NCBI GenBank assembly: GCA_003116875.1
Contig: BCKT01000004.1
Location: forward strand, 1,670,891-1,734,890
DNA length: 64,000 bases
Reading direction: 5' to 3'
Source: Takashimella koratensis
Lineage: Eukaryota > Basidiomycota > Tremellomycetes > Trichosporonales > Tetragoniomycetaceae
The notes beneath the pieces are model-generated. The model was not told the DNA's origin. It worked only from the letters and a program-made list of their open reading frames with translations, and made no database searches. A program made the translations under genes and the position numbers. Below, piece by piece: positions 1-11,246 of the stretch (positions are counted from its first letter, which is position 1; each line of letters starts with the position of its first letter).

Positions 1-160
1 ATCCATCCACCCACCCATCCATCCCCTTCCCCACTCACCCCCTACCACACCGTCACCTTCACATCGCCCTCTCTTGCATCCATCCACACTTGCCCTCTCC
101 TCACCGCTCTCTCCCCCTCTCCCTTCCCTCCCCCATCACCCACCCCACCCCTCCACCACC
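1..160. other. Upstream region of the WDR48-like gene
   Basis: C/T-rich sequence starting with degenerate CATC repeats and continuing as a pyrimidine tract up to the ATG at 161. Such tracts are common in fungal promoters and leaders. No TATA box is visible. An in-frame ATG at 74 would extend the protein by 29 Ser/Pro residues. Confidence 0.5.
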
Positions 161-3100
161 ATGACATCCGTCGCTACTCGCCGGATCTCATACATTGTCC
201 CCGCGCCTGACGACCCTCCACCACTTCTCACTCTCCCTACCCTCGGTCAATCCCGTACCTCTTCTACCCCACTCCTCGCTCTCAAACTCCCCACCTCCTC
301 AACGACCACCACCACCAACGGGTCAACCCCTACCTCCCCTACCCGCAACTTTGCTTCTCGCAACCCGTTCCTCTCTGCGTCTCCGCCGGTCGCCTCCACC
401 CCGCCGCAGCACGACCCGGGCCACCCCCGTCACTGCCTGGGAGTCGCCTCGCTCGCTCTCGACTCCTCCACCCTCCTCGCGGGCGCTTCCTCCCCAGGCG
501 GTATCCTCTACACCGGCGGCAGAGACGGCCTCGTCGCCAGCTGGGAACTCCACGTCCCCCACCGGCGCAGGGACAGACCCCGCTACGATGTGCGCGATAA
601 CGCCAGGTCAGGTCAGGTCAAGTGGGAGCGGATAGGAGACGGCGCAGAGATGTGGGATGAATCAGATGACGAGGATGCGTTGGAGGAGGACGAAGCGGGA
701 GCAGACGAGTCCCTCCTTGCTCCAGGCAGAAAGGCAAGAGCCGGAGTAGGCAGAGGTGCTGTCGCTGCAGAGGTCCCATACGAGGACAGATGGGAAGTCG
801 ATCGCAAGCTCTTGTCAACCCAAGGGGTGAGTCTCAAACCTTGTTGCCTGCATCCCTCATGCCTGCGCCCGCTACCCGGGCTCCCTTTCGATCATCTGGC
901 TGACACTCTGCCCCACACCCCGCAGCCACCCGAGACCACCTTCCGGCAGTCGATTCAGACCCACACCGACTGGGTGAGCGCGATGCTCCTCTGCAACCTC
1001 AACCAGACCGTCATCACCGCTTCCTCTGACCGCACGATCCGCGCGTGGTCCCCTCATGCCGCCGCGTCCGACCCGGATCGTGCGTCTCCGGCACTCATCG
1101 GTCGACACAGAGACTACGTCCGGTCCCTCGCTTGGGCGAAACACCCGTCCGTCCTCTTCTCCGGCGCTCTCGATAGGCACATCTCCGTCTGGGATGTCAC
1201 TTCGCCTCACCCGGACACACCAGTTTTCAGTATCGATCTCGACAAGATTGACGATTACGCTGGGGTCGGGTTGGAAGGGGAACGCGGGAGTGTGTACTCC
1301 CTCGGTGTGGACCCTCGGGGCACAATGTTGGCTGCGGGGACGCCGGAGCGGGTGGTACGTCTCTGGGACCCGCGAGTGGGTGAGACCAGTATTGGAAAGC
1401 TCGTGGGTCACACAGACTGCGTCAGGAGCATCGTCGTCAGCGATGACGGCAGATACATGCTCACGGGCTCTTCGGACACGACGGTCAAGTGAGTGAAGCT
1501 ACTCTAATTACCAAGTAAAAGCTTACCCCCTCAGGTTGTGGTCACTCGCGGCACACCGATGCTTGCACACATTCAACCACCATACCTCCTCGGTCTGGGC
1601 TCTCCACTCCAACCACCCCAACCTGGAGCGCTTCTACTCTGGTTCCCGCGATGGCCGCCTCTGTGTTGTCGATGTCGAAGAATGCACCGACATCTCCGAG
1701 GGCGAGTGCATCCTTCTCGCTCGTGAAGGGGAGCCCACTGCTGCCGCTGTCAAGGCGGCTGCGGCAGACGCCCCACCGCTCACGAAGAACGGGGACGAAG
1801 GGATCCGATCGATCGCGAGCATGGACGACGAGTACGTTTGGACAGCAACAGGCAGCTCCGAAGTGCGCAGGTGGAGGGACGTCGGACGCCGCGTGACCAG
1901 GCTCGATCAGGAGGACGATGGAGTCTCGTACAACAACTACGACGGTCGCCTCCGAGGCGGTTCGGGCGCGGATTCGGCCGCTGCGTTCGCCAGTACCTTG
2001 AGCGCACCGTTTGACCCTACCCCAATCATCGATAGCTCCCTGAGAGGTAAGAAGTTGTCTGTCGACGCCAACGCGGACAACTCTCTTCTTCGGATCGAGT
2101 CGCGGGACTCTCGTCAGGTTGCGTTCGCGCCGTCTCCTTCTCCCAGGGGCGACGCATCGACTGATCTCGTGACGTCCAGCCCAGGAGCCAACGGATTGGG
2201 GATCAGCAGCGGTCCAACGTCACCTACGAGTCCATCTGGAGTTCCGTCGAGCGTGCGCGACCGCCTCCTGAGCCCACCCTCGCAGCGGATGAGCTCGCTC
2301 ACGGGCGCGTCTATCCCCAATTCCATCATGTCCGATACCTCGGCCGCGGGCGACGGCGACGATGACAGCGGCTTCCCTGCTCCACCAGCGTACCCGATGA
2401 CCCTCAACGGGATCCCTTACGAGAGTTTAGTGTGTCTCGGTCTACCCGACAGCCCTTACGCACTAGACTTTGCGTCCCATAACCGCCCCGATGACACGCG
2501 GACCATCTACTCGACCGTCTCGTACTCGTCCGTCCCCAAGAACCTCAACGGCGCGTTAAGGGGCGAGGGTGAGCCCGTGGAAAGTGGCAATCGGCGGACC
2601 TCGAACCAGATCGAGCATCCTCCGGGCCTTCTCGCCAAGTGGGAGTTCCAGGACCGCGAGTTGGCGTCCGAGGCTAAACCTCTTCGCTCAACGCCCGACG
2701 CTGTCATCGCTGGTCGTTCGGGTTTGATTCGCTCCCTTGTTCTCAATGATCGCCAACACGTCCTGACAATCGACGCGCTCGGCTCAGTCGCAGTGTGGAA
2801 TATCATCCGAGCAGCATGTATCGGTCGCTTCAGCTCGGCGGACGTGGCGACTGCTATTGACATGGAACGAGGGGTCGACGCCGCCTCGGAGATCAAGCAG
2901 CACCCGCAAGAGGTCCTCGAGCTGATCAAAGAGCGCGTAGATGGGTCAGGAGCGGTGGTTGCGTGGTGTGCGGTCGATACGAAGATTGGAAGCTTGACAG
3001 TGCACTTGGAAGAAGGGAGGGTGTTTGATGCCGAGGTCTATGCGGACGAGATTGGGTTCGGTGACGCCGAGGGCATGAAAGAGGATGCTAGGAGTGAGTT

Positions 3101-4773
3101 GAAAGTTGGATCTGATCGTCCTGAAACATGCGCTAACGCTTAACTCTTCAGTCAATCTGGGCAAATGGACATTGACCAACCTGTTCCGCGGTCTGATCAA
3201 AGCCGAGGAGCAAGAGGTCACCTCTGCGATCGCCGAGTCCCCCGCATCAGGCAACGCCCTTCTCCCGACCCTCTCGCGAACCTCCGCGCCTATGCACATC
3301 AACATTGAACGACCCATGACCTCCCCTCGACACCGACAGCGTGCGCTCTCCAGCTCGTTTGCAGGTAGCGTACAGACGCCATCGATCAATATTGCCGGTC
3401 TCGCGACGCCCGCGGCTACACCCGCACAGCTGCCTGACCTCACACCGCCTCTTGCGCCGCTAGGCACCAGTGCGCCGTCCGCCAATGCCGGCGGAACATG
3501 GGGTCGTGCTGGTGCCGCCGGTCTCGCGACAATAGCGCAGTCGCCTATGGGATCAACGGGAACACCGTCTTCCATTGCTCGACTCGCCTCGCCTTCTGTC
3601 GACAACCAGGGCGCAGGGAACAAAGACTACTTCTCCATGCGAAAACGCGCGGAAACAGTTTCGACCATGGACGGGGCGTCTACGGGATTGGGACTGGGCA
3701 ACACGGCACAGACACCGGCGTCGACGACGAGTGCGGGGGCTAGTGGAGGTGCGAACGCAGCTCCGCCACCTAGTCCGGCGGTGCCGTCAACTCCAGGAGG
3801 AGGGTTTAGAGGGAAATTGAAAGGGTTCGGGAAGAAGAAGGATAAGCCCGAGGCGCCGATGAGCACGGTCGTAGAGACGACCAAGGAGGAGGTTGAGGAG
3901 GACAAGGTGAGTTATGTGAAAGACAGCAGACGCGGAGATGGATCATGAGATTAGATTTGATGCTGATATCGCATTTCCCTCTAAATCAGGGCCCCAAGCT
4001 GTCTGAGCGGGCGACGCAACAGATGCACCTCCTCGACATGGTCCGCGCCCAAAAGTTCGAACCTCCACCTCCATGGGAGGCCCCCCACATCGCGCTTCCA
4101 TCTACCACCTCGCTTTTGATCTCCGAAGAGTCACGCGACGCTGGCGCATGGGTCGTCACTTACCGCAGCCAAGTAGCATCCACCGAGCGCGATATGGAAC
4201 CGCTCGAGATGAACTCGCCACTCTGGTTGTTAGAGGTTCTTTTCGCGAACAAGGCGAAGGGGAAAGACGGGCCCAAAGCAACGTTCTTGCTTGAGCCTGC
4301 ACCAGGGTCCGGGTTCAAGGATCTGCCAAAGGAGTGAGTTAGACAGCTCTAGCGCTTGGAGAGAAGTGTGAGCTGACAGATTTGACAGTGCTGCTCGAGT
4401 TTCTGCCGTCCGGATCTTGCGTGTCCGTAAAGTCCTTGCATTCATCTACGACCGCCTTCCGCTTGCTGCCGCTCGTCAACGCTCTGGTTCAGTCATCTCC
4501 ATCGTCCCGAAGACTCCAGCGACACCGTCCAACCCATCCTCGTCTCCGATCCAGATCCAGTCCACGGCATCCCCAGGCAGCGCAGGCCTCCCTGCCAACT
4601 CGGCAGCAGCGGCAGGCGGGACCGTCCGACCAGAAGAAGTCATCGAGTTGGTGTACGGGACCAACGTATTGGACCCTAAGATGACCCTAGGTATGGTCAA
4701 GCAGCTCTATGGAGGTGGAGCGGAGATGATGCTCCATTTCAGACTTAAAGGTGGGGCTGTGTTCACACCGTAA
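161..4773 (+). CDS. WDR48: WDR48/UAF1-like WD40 protein, deubiquitinase cofactor
   Basis: Six exons: 161-826, 926-1488, 1535-3093, 3152-3906, 3990-4333, 4389-4773, giving 1423 residues. The N-terminal third is a WD40 propeller whose blades follow human WDR48 in order: HTDWVSAMLLC, SSDRTIRAWS, RHRDYVRSLAWAK, GALDRHISVWDV, VRLWDPR, GHTDCVR, TGSSDTTVKLWSL. The C-terminus (from RVSAVRILRVRKVLAFIYDR to the end) matches the DUF3337 region carrying the ubiquitin-like SLD folds. Known role of the family: it activates ubiquitin-specific proteases of the USP1/12/46 type (S. pombe Bun107). The first intron is 99 bases without a stop, so a retained-intron isoform would stay in frame. The protein is about twice the human length because of Ser/Pro-rich low-complexity insertions between propeller and C-terminus. 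The start was chosen as the first ATG directly before the conserved RRISYIVP segment; an in-frame ATG lies at 74. Confidence 0.92.
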
Positions 4774-5615
4774 CGACCAAGGGGAGTAAGAAAATACACA
4801 GAAAATTAAAGAAACAACGACACGAAAATCATTCCAGAAAAAGAACATGAGAAAGTAAAAAAGTAAAAAGAGGTCTTAGAGCCCCTTCCCCCTCCCCCTT
4901 CCCCTCCCTTCGACCCCTTTCCAAACTTAATCGTTGATTCGTCTAATACCGACCGACTTGATTCTTCTTGCTGCTCCTCTTACATGCCTCGACACACGCT
5001 CTTGTGCCGTCTTCTCGCCCTTCCTTCCTATTCTACCTTTCGTACAGTCGTACAGCGTTGTATGAACTTAGGACAGCCGGCGTTGTACTTCGGTCGGTGT
5101 AACGCTTCTTTGCTTTTTTGGTGCCATGGAATGAATGACATAGCAATTTCTCCAGCCTCAAACGACCAATGCTGAGACAATATCGATGATAGTGGTGATT
5201 AATCTGAAAGATCAACAACCAGATGAATGTTGTAGGCAAACTGATGGAGAAAACATTCATTTGATTAAGAGGAGTCTATCTGTTCCCCGAGTTTGTGGTT
5301 CAGATGCACTCTTCGTCTCCTAACTATCATCGTTCGTGTATGGTCTAACGAGAGTAGAAGGCTATAACAAACTTGTTTGCTCAGCCCTACACGAAGAGTG
5401 TTAGCATTCATGAGGCAAGGGGCAATGTATACTTGACATACTGTACAATCAAACCCAGAACATGCGCAAGCAGCGCCAGTGAATGAATGACCTCGCCGAA
5501 GAATGGAGTGCTCGGAACAGTACTGACTGCTGAGCAGCGAGTCATTTGCAGAAACCCCTGATACCTTTCCACATCTCACCTTTCTGGACGTCCCCTAATC
5601 TCTCTGTCTTGAATC

Positions 5616-5716
<101 letters not shown>

Positions 5717-6240
5717 TCTCCTCCCGTCATTTAGCAGCTGCTTCGAGTCCACCGCCAACCTCTGTCTCCATTTCTTCCCCGCTCATTCCGTATTTGTGTC
5801 TTGCTAATGCCTCGTTTTGCCCCCCAGCGAGGGAGAGGTATGCATTCTGCTGACTTAGGTCGGGCGGCTCCCCACCTTGTAGACGGGCAGGGCAGAGTAT
5901 GTCACGTGACACCGCCTATTATTTCCCTTGTCATTGAGATTCCCGCTGTCCGACAAAGAACAACTCTTCGGTTTCACCTGGTCTGCTCGCACGGGGAAAT
6001 CCGCCCCTGTATGATCCGTGTGGTCGAGCAGGCTCGGTTCTACAGCATGTGTTTACCGTGCGCATCATTCGGTTGTGCCATTTTTTGAGGCAACATAGTG
6101 CGACCAACGGTTCTACTTGAGCCTAGACTCGGAGCAGCCCGTCATCAGGGTCGATCTCGGGCTTCAGCGATCTTCCGATACCCTGCATCGAACGGGTTTC
6201 TAATCGCGACAGGCGACTGTTCTTTCCGGCCTTGCTGGGT

Positions 6241-6264
6241 CGGAACGAACGTCCGATATATAAA
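6241..6264 (+). promoter_or_regulatory. CGG-N9-CCG site directly upstream of a TATA box
   Basis: CGG at 6241-6243 and CCG at 6253-6255 form an inverted pair spaced by nine bases, followed immediately by TATATAAA at 6257-6264, about 115 bases before the start of the FAD oxidoreductase. Paired CGG triplets are the known recognition form of Zn2Cys6 factors. That the neighbouring Zn2Cys6 protein binds here is inference. Confidence 0.5.
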
Positions 6265-6378
6265 CCGCATTTCCTTTGTTGTGGCAAAAAACACGCACGC
6301 TCATTTACCGGCCTCGCATAAACGCCTGCCAAGTCACTCTTTCAAACCAAACCAACACAAAACCTACCCATCATCACA

Positions 6379-8168
6379 ATGGTCGCTGTCCAGTCGTCCC
6401 CGTCGCCATTCGGGCCCAGTATCCTCCCATCCGAGTGGGCGTTGTCCGCTTGGCAACGCTCCACCCGGAGTGATCCCTTGGTCAACCACGGTCAATTTGA
6501 CAGTCTCCCAGGGAACGCCGATGTCGTTGTCATCGGTAGTGGATTGGCCGGTAAGAATCAAGCCTATTCTTTCGAACAGAATTCCGTTGCTGATAGAGGG
6601 CTTGATAGGCGCCGTCACCGCGTACAACCTGCTCTCCGCCCCGAACCGCCCCAAGTCTCTCGTGCTGCTGGAAGCCCGAGAAGCCTGCTCCGGTGCCTCT
6701 GGCCGCAACGCCGGTCACTGCCGCCCGGACGGCTACAGGGGTTTCAACAATTACAAAGAGCTTCACGGGGAGCAGCAGTCCGCCGCGATCCTTGAGTCGG
6801 AGAGGATTACATTGGCCAATGTTAAAGCCTTTGTGAAGAAGCACAACATTGACTGCGAATTTACGCCGAGACCGACGGTCGATATCTGCCTCACCCCGGA
6901 GTTTGCCGACTACGCGACCAAGGCTTACGAAGACGCAGCGGCGGCAGGTTGCGACGTCTCCGCTGTGTCCAAGCTGGACGGGGCGGCCGCGCAAGCCGTG
7001 CGTTAAATGCAATACACAAATCCACCACTGATGCTGACTAAAATCTCAGAGTTCCCGCGCCCCAGCGGCCATCAAAGCCTTCGAATGGCCCGCCGCTACC
7101 CTCAATCCGGCAAAGCTCTGCTATGGGGTTCACCGAGCCTGCTTTGCCCTTGGTGGGTACTCGCTTTTCACCCACGCTCCAGTCACCACCGTCGTTGAGG
7201 GAACCGAACCCGAGACGTGGTCCGTTCAATCGACCCGAGGATCGATCCAAACACCCACTGTTATCTTTGCCACCAACGCCTACTCGAGCTTGATCCTCCC
7301 CGACTTTAAGGGGTTGATCATGCCGTGCAAAGGTGAGTCGAGTTGCTATAACCCACATTGACATGAAATCAGCCCAGGCAGTCCAAATTGCCAAGCCGCC
7401 TGCAGGCTCCGAAGCCTTCCCTCGGCTTGTCCCTTCCATGTCCCTTCGAAAGAGCTTGGACCACTTCTATTCAGTGTACGTTCAAGGATCAAACGCATCC
7501 AGGAATTCACTTTTCATTATGGCTTATGATTGATGAAAGCGCAGTGCTCAGCGTCCGGACGACTCGATCGTGCTCTGCTGTCCGGCTACCAGGTACGTCC
7601 CTCTCAGACGTCCAGTTCCCACCCCAACAATCGCTGACTGCATTACAGGCCAGGGCAAACAATGCAGGAGCTTGAAACTGCCTGGAACGTCATGGACGAT
7701 TCCAGGCCGGAGCAGGACCGAATCCAATTCACTGTCAAAGGGTTCAACGAGATTGTTCCCGGAGGGGGTTACGATCTCTCGTCTTGGGAAGCGGGCAAGG
7801 GAGCTTACGAATACTCGTGGTCTGGTATCGTCGGCATTGTGAGTTCCTTCTTTGCTGCTACTAGTCAATCGCTGATGCTTTCAGACCCCGGACGCCATGC
7901 CTTTCGTCGGTCCTGTCCCGGGCAAGGCGGGACAATACATGATTGCTGGATTCAATGGGCACGGTAAGTCCAACCTCTACAGCCAGGGAAATGATGCTTA
8001 CTTCGCCAACTCACAGGAATGGCGCGTATCTTCCACTGCGCACCTTGTCTCGCCAATGTCGTCCTCAATGGCATGTCCGCTTGGGACGAGACTGTCCCCA
8101 CGGCGTTCCGGCTCACTCAGGAACGTTTCGACAAGCTCCGTACCCAAGTCGACAAGGACGGCTGGTAG
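6379..8168 (+). CDS. FAD-dependent oxidoreductase (D-amino-acid/sarcosine oxidase-like, DAO fold)
   Basis: Eight exons: 6379-6550, 6609-6997, 7050-7332, 7373-7475, 7545-7592, 7649-7838, 7885-7963, 8017-8168; 471 residues. The dinucleotide-binding motif VVVIGSGLAG is split by intron 1 (around residues 50-58). It is followed by LVLLEAREACSGASGRNAGH, the signature of DAO-superfamily oxidases that act on primary or secondary amines. Near the C-terminus the flavin-contact segment GFNGHGMARIFHCA is present. The family oxidises C-N bonds of amino acids or amines with release of hydrogen peroxide and an imine; the substrate here is not visible. No signal peptide or C-terminal SKL-type peroxisomal signal is seen. 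It lies tail-to-tail with the Zn2Cys6 regulator (71 bases apart) and near an oxoprolinase and a permease, suggesting a shared catabolic pathway. Confidence 0.9.
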
Positions 8169-8239
8169 TCCACTGTACATGGTTCATGCGTACTGTATAT
8201 GAATGCACACCTCTTTCTAACAGGATGGCTACGAGCTGG

Positions 8240-10730
8240 CTACAATGGAGCAGGATCAACGAAGGCATTGTTCCAGAATAAAGGATCTTGGAATTCTTGA
8301 GTGGATAACCACTCGCAAAATGCTTTGATGTTCTCCGCAGCGTCTGCTTCGTTGGCCTGAACGTCGACGGCGCCCATGCCGGTGTTTGAAGAGCCGTAGG
8401 ACCCATCCGGCATCCCAGGAAGCCATTCTGCGCGGAGTCGCCGCATAGCGTCCACAGCGGTAATCGCCTGTCGCCAGGTGAGCGCTGGAGAGTTCAGCTT
8501 TGATTCACGGCATTGACATCAACTTACCATGTCTTTCCAAGTGGGTGAGCTGTGTATCGGTCAGTAGTAGTTCAAAATAGGATATACTCACGCATGCGTT
8601 GAATTTGTCCATGACAGATCGTTGTCCCGCGACGGCAGCCTCATTGCCAACTGCTTTGAGTAAGAAGATTGTAGCCGCGCCGAAGATGATTTGCACTGAA
8701 AAGTGTCAATTCCAGTATGAAGAAGGGGTTCATTTTTTACTTACCCAGAGTCATGGGCGCGTTTTGAATACCGTGTGTCTCCTCGTAAGCCTGCCAAGGT
8801 AAGCTTTGTGAACCCCCCTAAACTCACATCTAGGAGAAGCAAGATTTGGTCGGCTGCCTGCGAGCAGTAATCGACTGACGATGAGTTGGTCGACAAAGCT
8901 GTTCGATAGAAGGGGCGATAAAGATAGATGCAGACCAGGTTGTAGAGCGCATGCAAGACAAGGACGTGAGGCAGTGGCCGTGTGAAAGGATCAGAGACGG
9001 GAACGTGCTTAATCCAATTCTCCAGCCGGCGAACCAGCATGCTCGGCGGTGACGAGCGACGGGTAGCGTCGCTTTTGATGGAATAGCTACGACATCAGAA
9101 TCTGGCCAAAGTGCTCACTCACAGAGCGTCGATGACCCCTCGCAGGATCACACCAAGCTTAGCGGTCCAGTGAAACACACTGGAACGAAGACTGAGGGTC
9201 CCGTCTAACCGAGAGGCAGGTGAAGAATCTGCATTGAGTTCTCGCAGTTGTCGAGGCATCCTCCATGGCTCGGCATCGACCACGGGGTCAATATGAGGAA
9301 GCGGCATCCCAGGGCATTCTGGTAGCATAGGTGTCCGCCCAACAGAGATAGCACGCAGCTGGGAAATGTCAATGTCAAATCTGTTGCTCAGACCTACGAC
9401 GTCTTGCATGAAGATCGTCCAAAATGTTGCGATCCGCGAGTTCCTCTCGTCATTGGTCATTTGACCGCGCTTGACGTACTCCTCGGGCTGCTCATACGTG
9501 AGCAAGCCGTTCCAAAGTCAAGCAGCAGGAAAACACCTACAGATACGTTCAACCCCAACTGTCCTTTCAGCATAGACTCAACTCTTTCACTCACAGCCAA
9601 AGTCGCTGCAAATGCCATCCCAAAGCACATGTACGCAGTCTCGTTTTCATAGTTGAGACAACTTGACGGACCTCAGTATGAGTTGCCGGTGAAACACTCA
9701 CGATGACCAAAGATTTACCGCTCTCACAGAAGTGAGAGTCGGAGCTTGTCCAGCGGCCAGTAAAAGACGCGTGCACTGCAGTTGAAACTCGTCCCAGAAC
9801 CCTGGCCGTCCCTCATCCTGTCCTGAACGCACGAGACATAGACCAAGGAACAACATCGCGCAGTGCAGTAACGGTGAATACGCCGACTGCGATGATTGGC
9901 CGGTAACGAGGACTCCGTGCCCGTCCATTGCTGAGGAGATTTCGAGGTTACACATGAAAGCGTCGCTGTCTACCACGAGACACCATGAGGCGTAGTAGGC
10001 GTTAAAATACTCCAAAGCAACGTCGTGGAGAGCTTTGTCCAGGTCTGGGATCTGAGGAAGGTTGCGGGACCAGCCAGAGACTTCGGCTAAGTCAGGTAGC
10101 TGACGAACCTGCGCAGTGCTATGCTGATCTGGTGTCCGGTTGTCTGAACTAAAGATGGACATGGGTCCAAAATGCAATAATGGACCATTGCTCGAACGCT
10201 AAAGTCAGTCATCGCTGTACTACAAACGCACCTTGAGACGTTCTACCAAGACTACATGCTCATTGTTGGTAGTCTGTGGCGCGGGAGTAGAACCAATCCC
10301 ACCAGCTGTTGTCACCGAGTTTTCGATCTCATCGCTATCACTGTTTTCAGACAGATCAGGTTCCGCCGCCCTCACCCGCTTGGTGTTGGTAAAGTCGGCG
10401 AGCATGTCTTCGACCAGAGTGAGTCGATGTCGAAGGCTGTCCAGCTCGCGATTTGTCCTAGCTGGTCAGGAAACGCGCCATAGGAGATAAGCTTACTTTC
10501 TTCCGTCTTCCTCCTCAAAGGTGCATGTGTAGCCTCGGGTAGCACACTGCCCGCACATCGGTTGCACACCATCGCATCGTTTCCGCCTAGAGATTGTCGT
10601 TAGTATAGCCATGTGCAAAACGATACACGTACCTAGTACGACAGCGGTCACAAGCTCTGGAAACGTGCTTTCGGCGACGCTTGGTAGAGCTGCTCTGAGG
10701 AGAGGGCGGTTCGTCGGCGTTGCTGTTCAT
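8240..10730 (-). CDS. Zn(II)2Cys6 fungal-specific transcription factor
   Basis: Twelve exons, read downward: 10730-10633, 10586-10497, 10457-10232, 10198-9702, 9661-9595, 9558-9541, 9490-9123, 9086-8828, 8790-8745, 8695-8592, 8549-8528, 8484-8240; 679 residues. The six zinc cysteines at about residues 27, 30, 37, 44, 47 and 54 (CX2CX6CX6CX2CX6C) are rebuilt by joining exons 1 and 2. A basic stretch (KRRRKH) precedes them and a leucine-containing linker follows. The middle (about 165-330) is the fungal_trans domain, with the usual MAFAATLALGLN and ATFWTIFMQD segments. Several introns are only 36-42 bases and two exons only 18 and 22 bases. It is divergent from the oxoprolinase gene with a 516-base shared promoter, which suggests it is the pathway regulator (inference). 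The splice choice around 9541-9701 is the least certain part. Confidence 0.87.
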
Positions 10731-11246
10731 TGGAATGGTAATGTGGATGCTGCCAAGGGCGAACACCCGCAGTCCAAAAGCAAATTGGATTGCCGGTGTG
10801 ACTGTTAGTATTTCCTCGGACAGATTTGAGAAATATCTGCTCAATGCGACGCCCTCAATGCGACGCCAAATAGCGTCCCGTCCATTCAAAAGCGGTCTCG
10901 CCGAAAGGGGCCAAAAGGGAAGGCTATGCACACCTGGCTCAGACCGACTGGGACCTCGGCTGTGGGAACAGCCGATTGCTCCTGGGCGGTCTTCCTGAGG
11001 GAGGAACCGCGTTGGTCGTCGGAAATCTAGGCCCTGAGCCACCTTCAGGGGTGTCGGGACAATATTCCCGCCCGCTTTAGTCCGACTAAGAGCTCCATTT
11101 CCGCACGTTACCAGGTCGGAATGAGGTCCGACGGTCGCTTCAATACGGAGCTTACAGCTGCGGGTCGAATGAAGTGAAGACTCGATAAAACTACTCAGGT
11201 TGAAGATCAAATCTTTCTTCCATCAACAACTGAGCAGGTCTTCGCC
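10731..11246. promoter_or_regulatory. Shared divergent promoter with CGG-type sites
   Basis: 516 bases between the start codons of the Zn2Cys6 regulator (-) and the oxoprolinase (+). It contains a perfect inverted repeat CGGGA-N6-TCCCG at 11055-11070, a TCCGAC at 11081-11086 and CGG-N8-CCG at 11117-11130, all in the half nearer the oxoprolinase. A TATA-like GATAAAA lies near 11182. The sites fit binding by a Zn2Cys6 dimer, possibly including autoregulation. Confidence 0.45.
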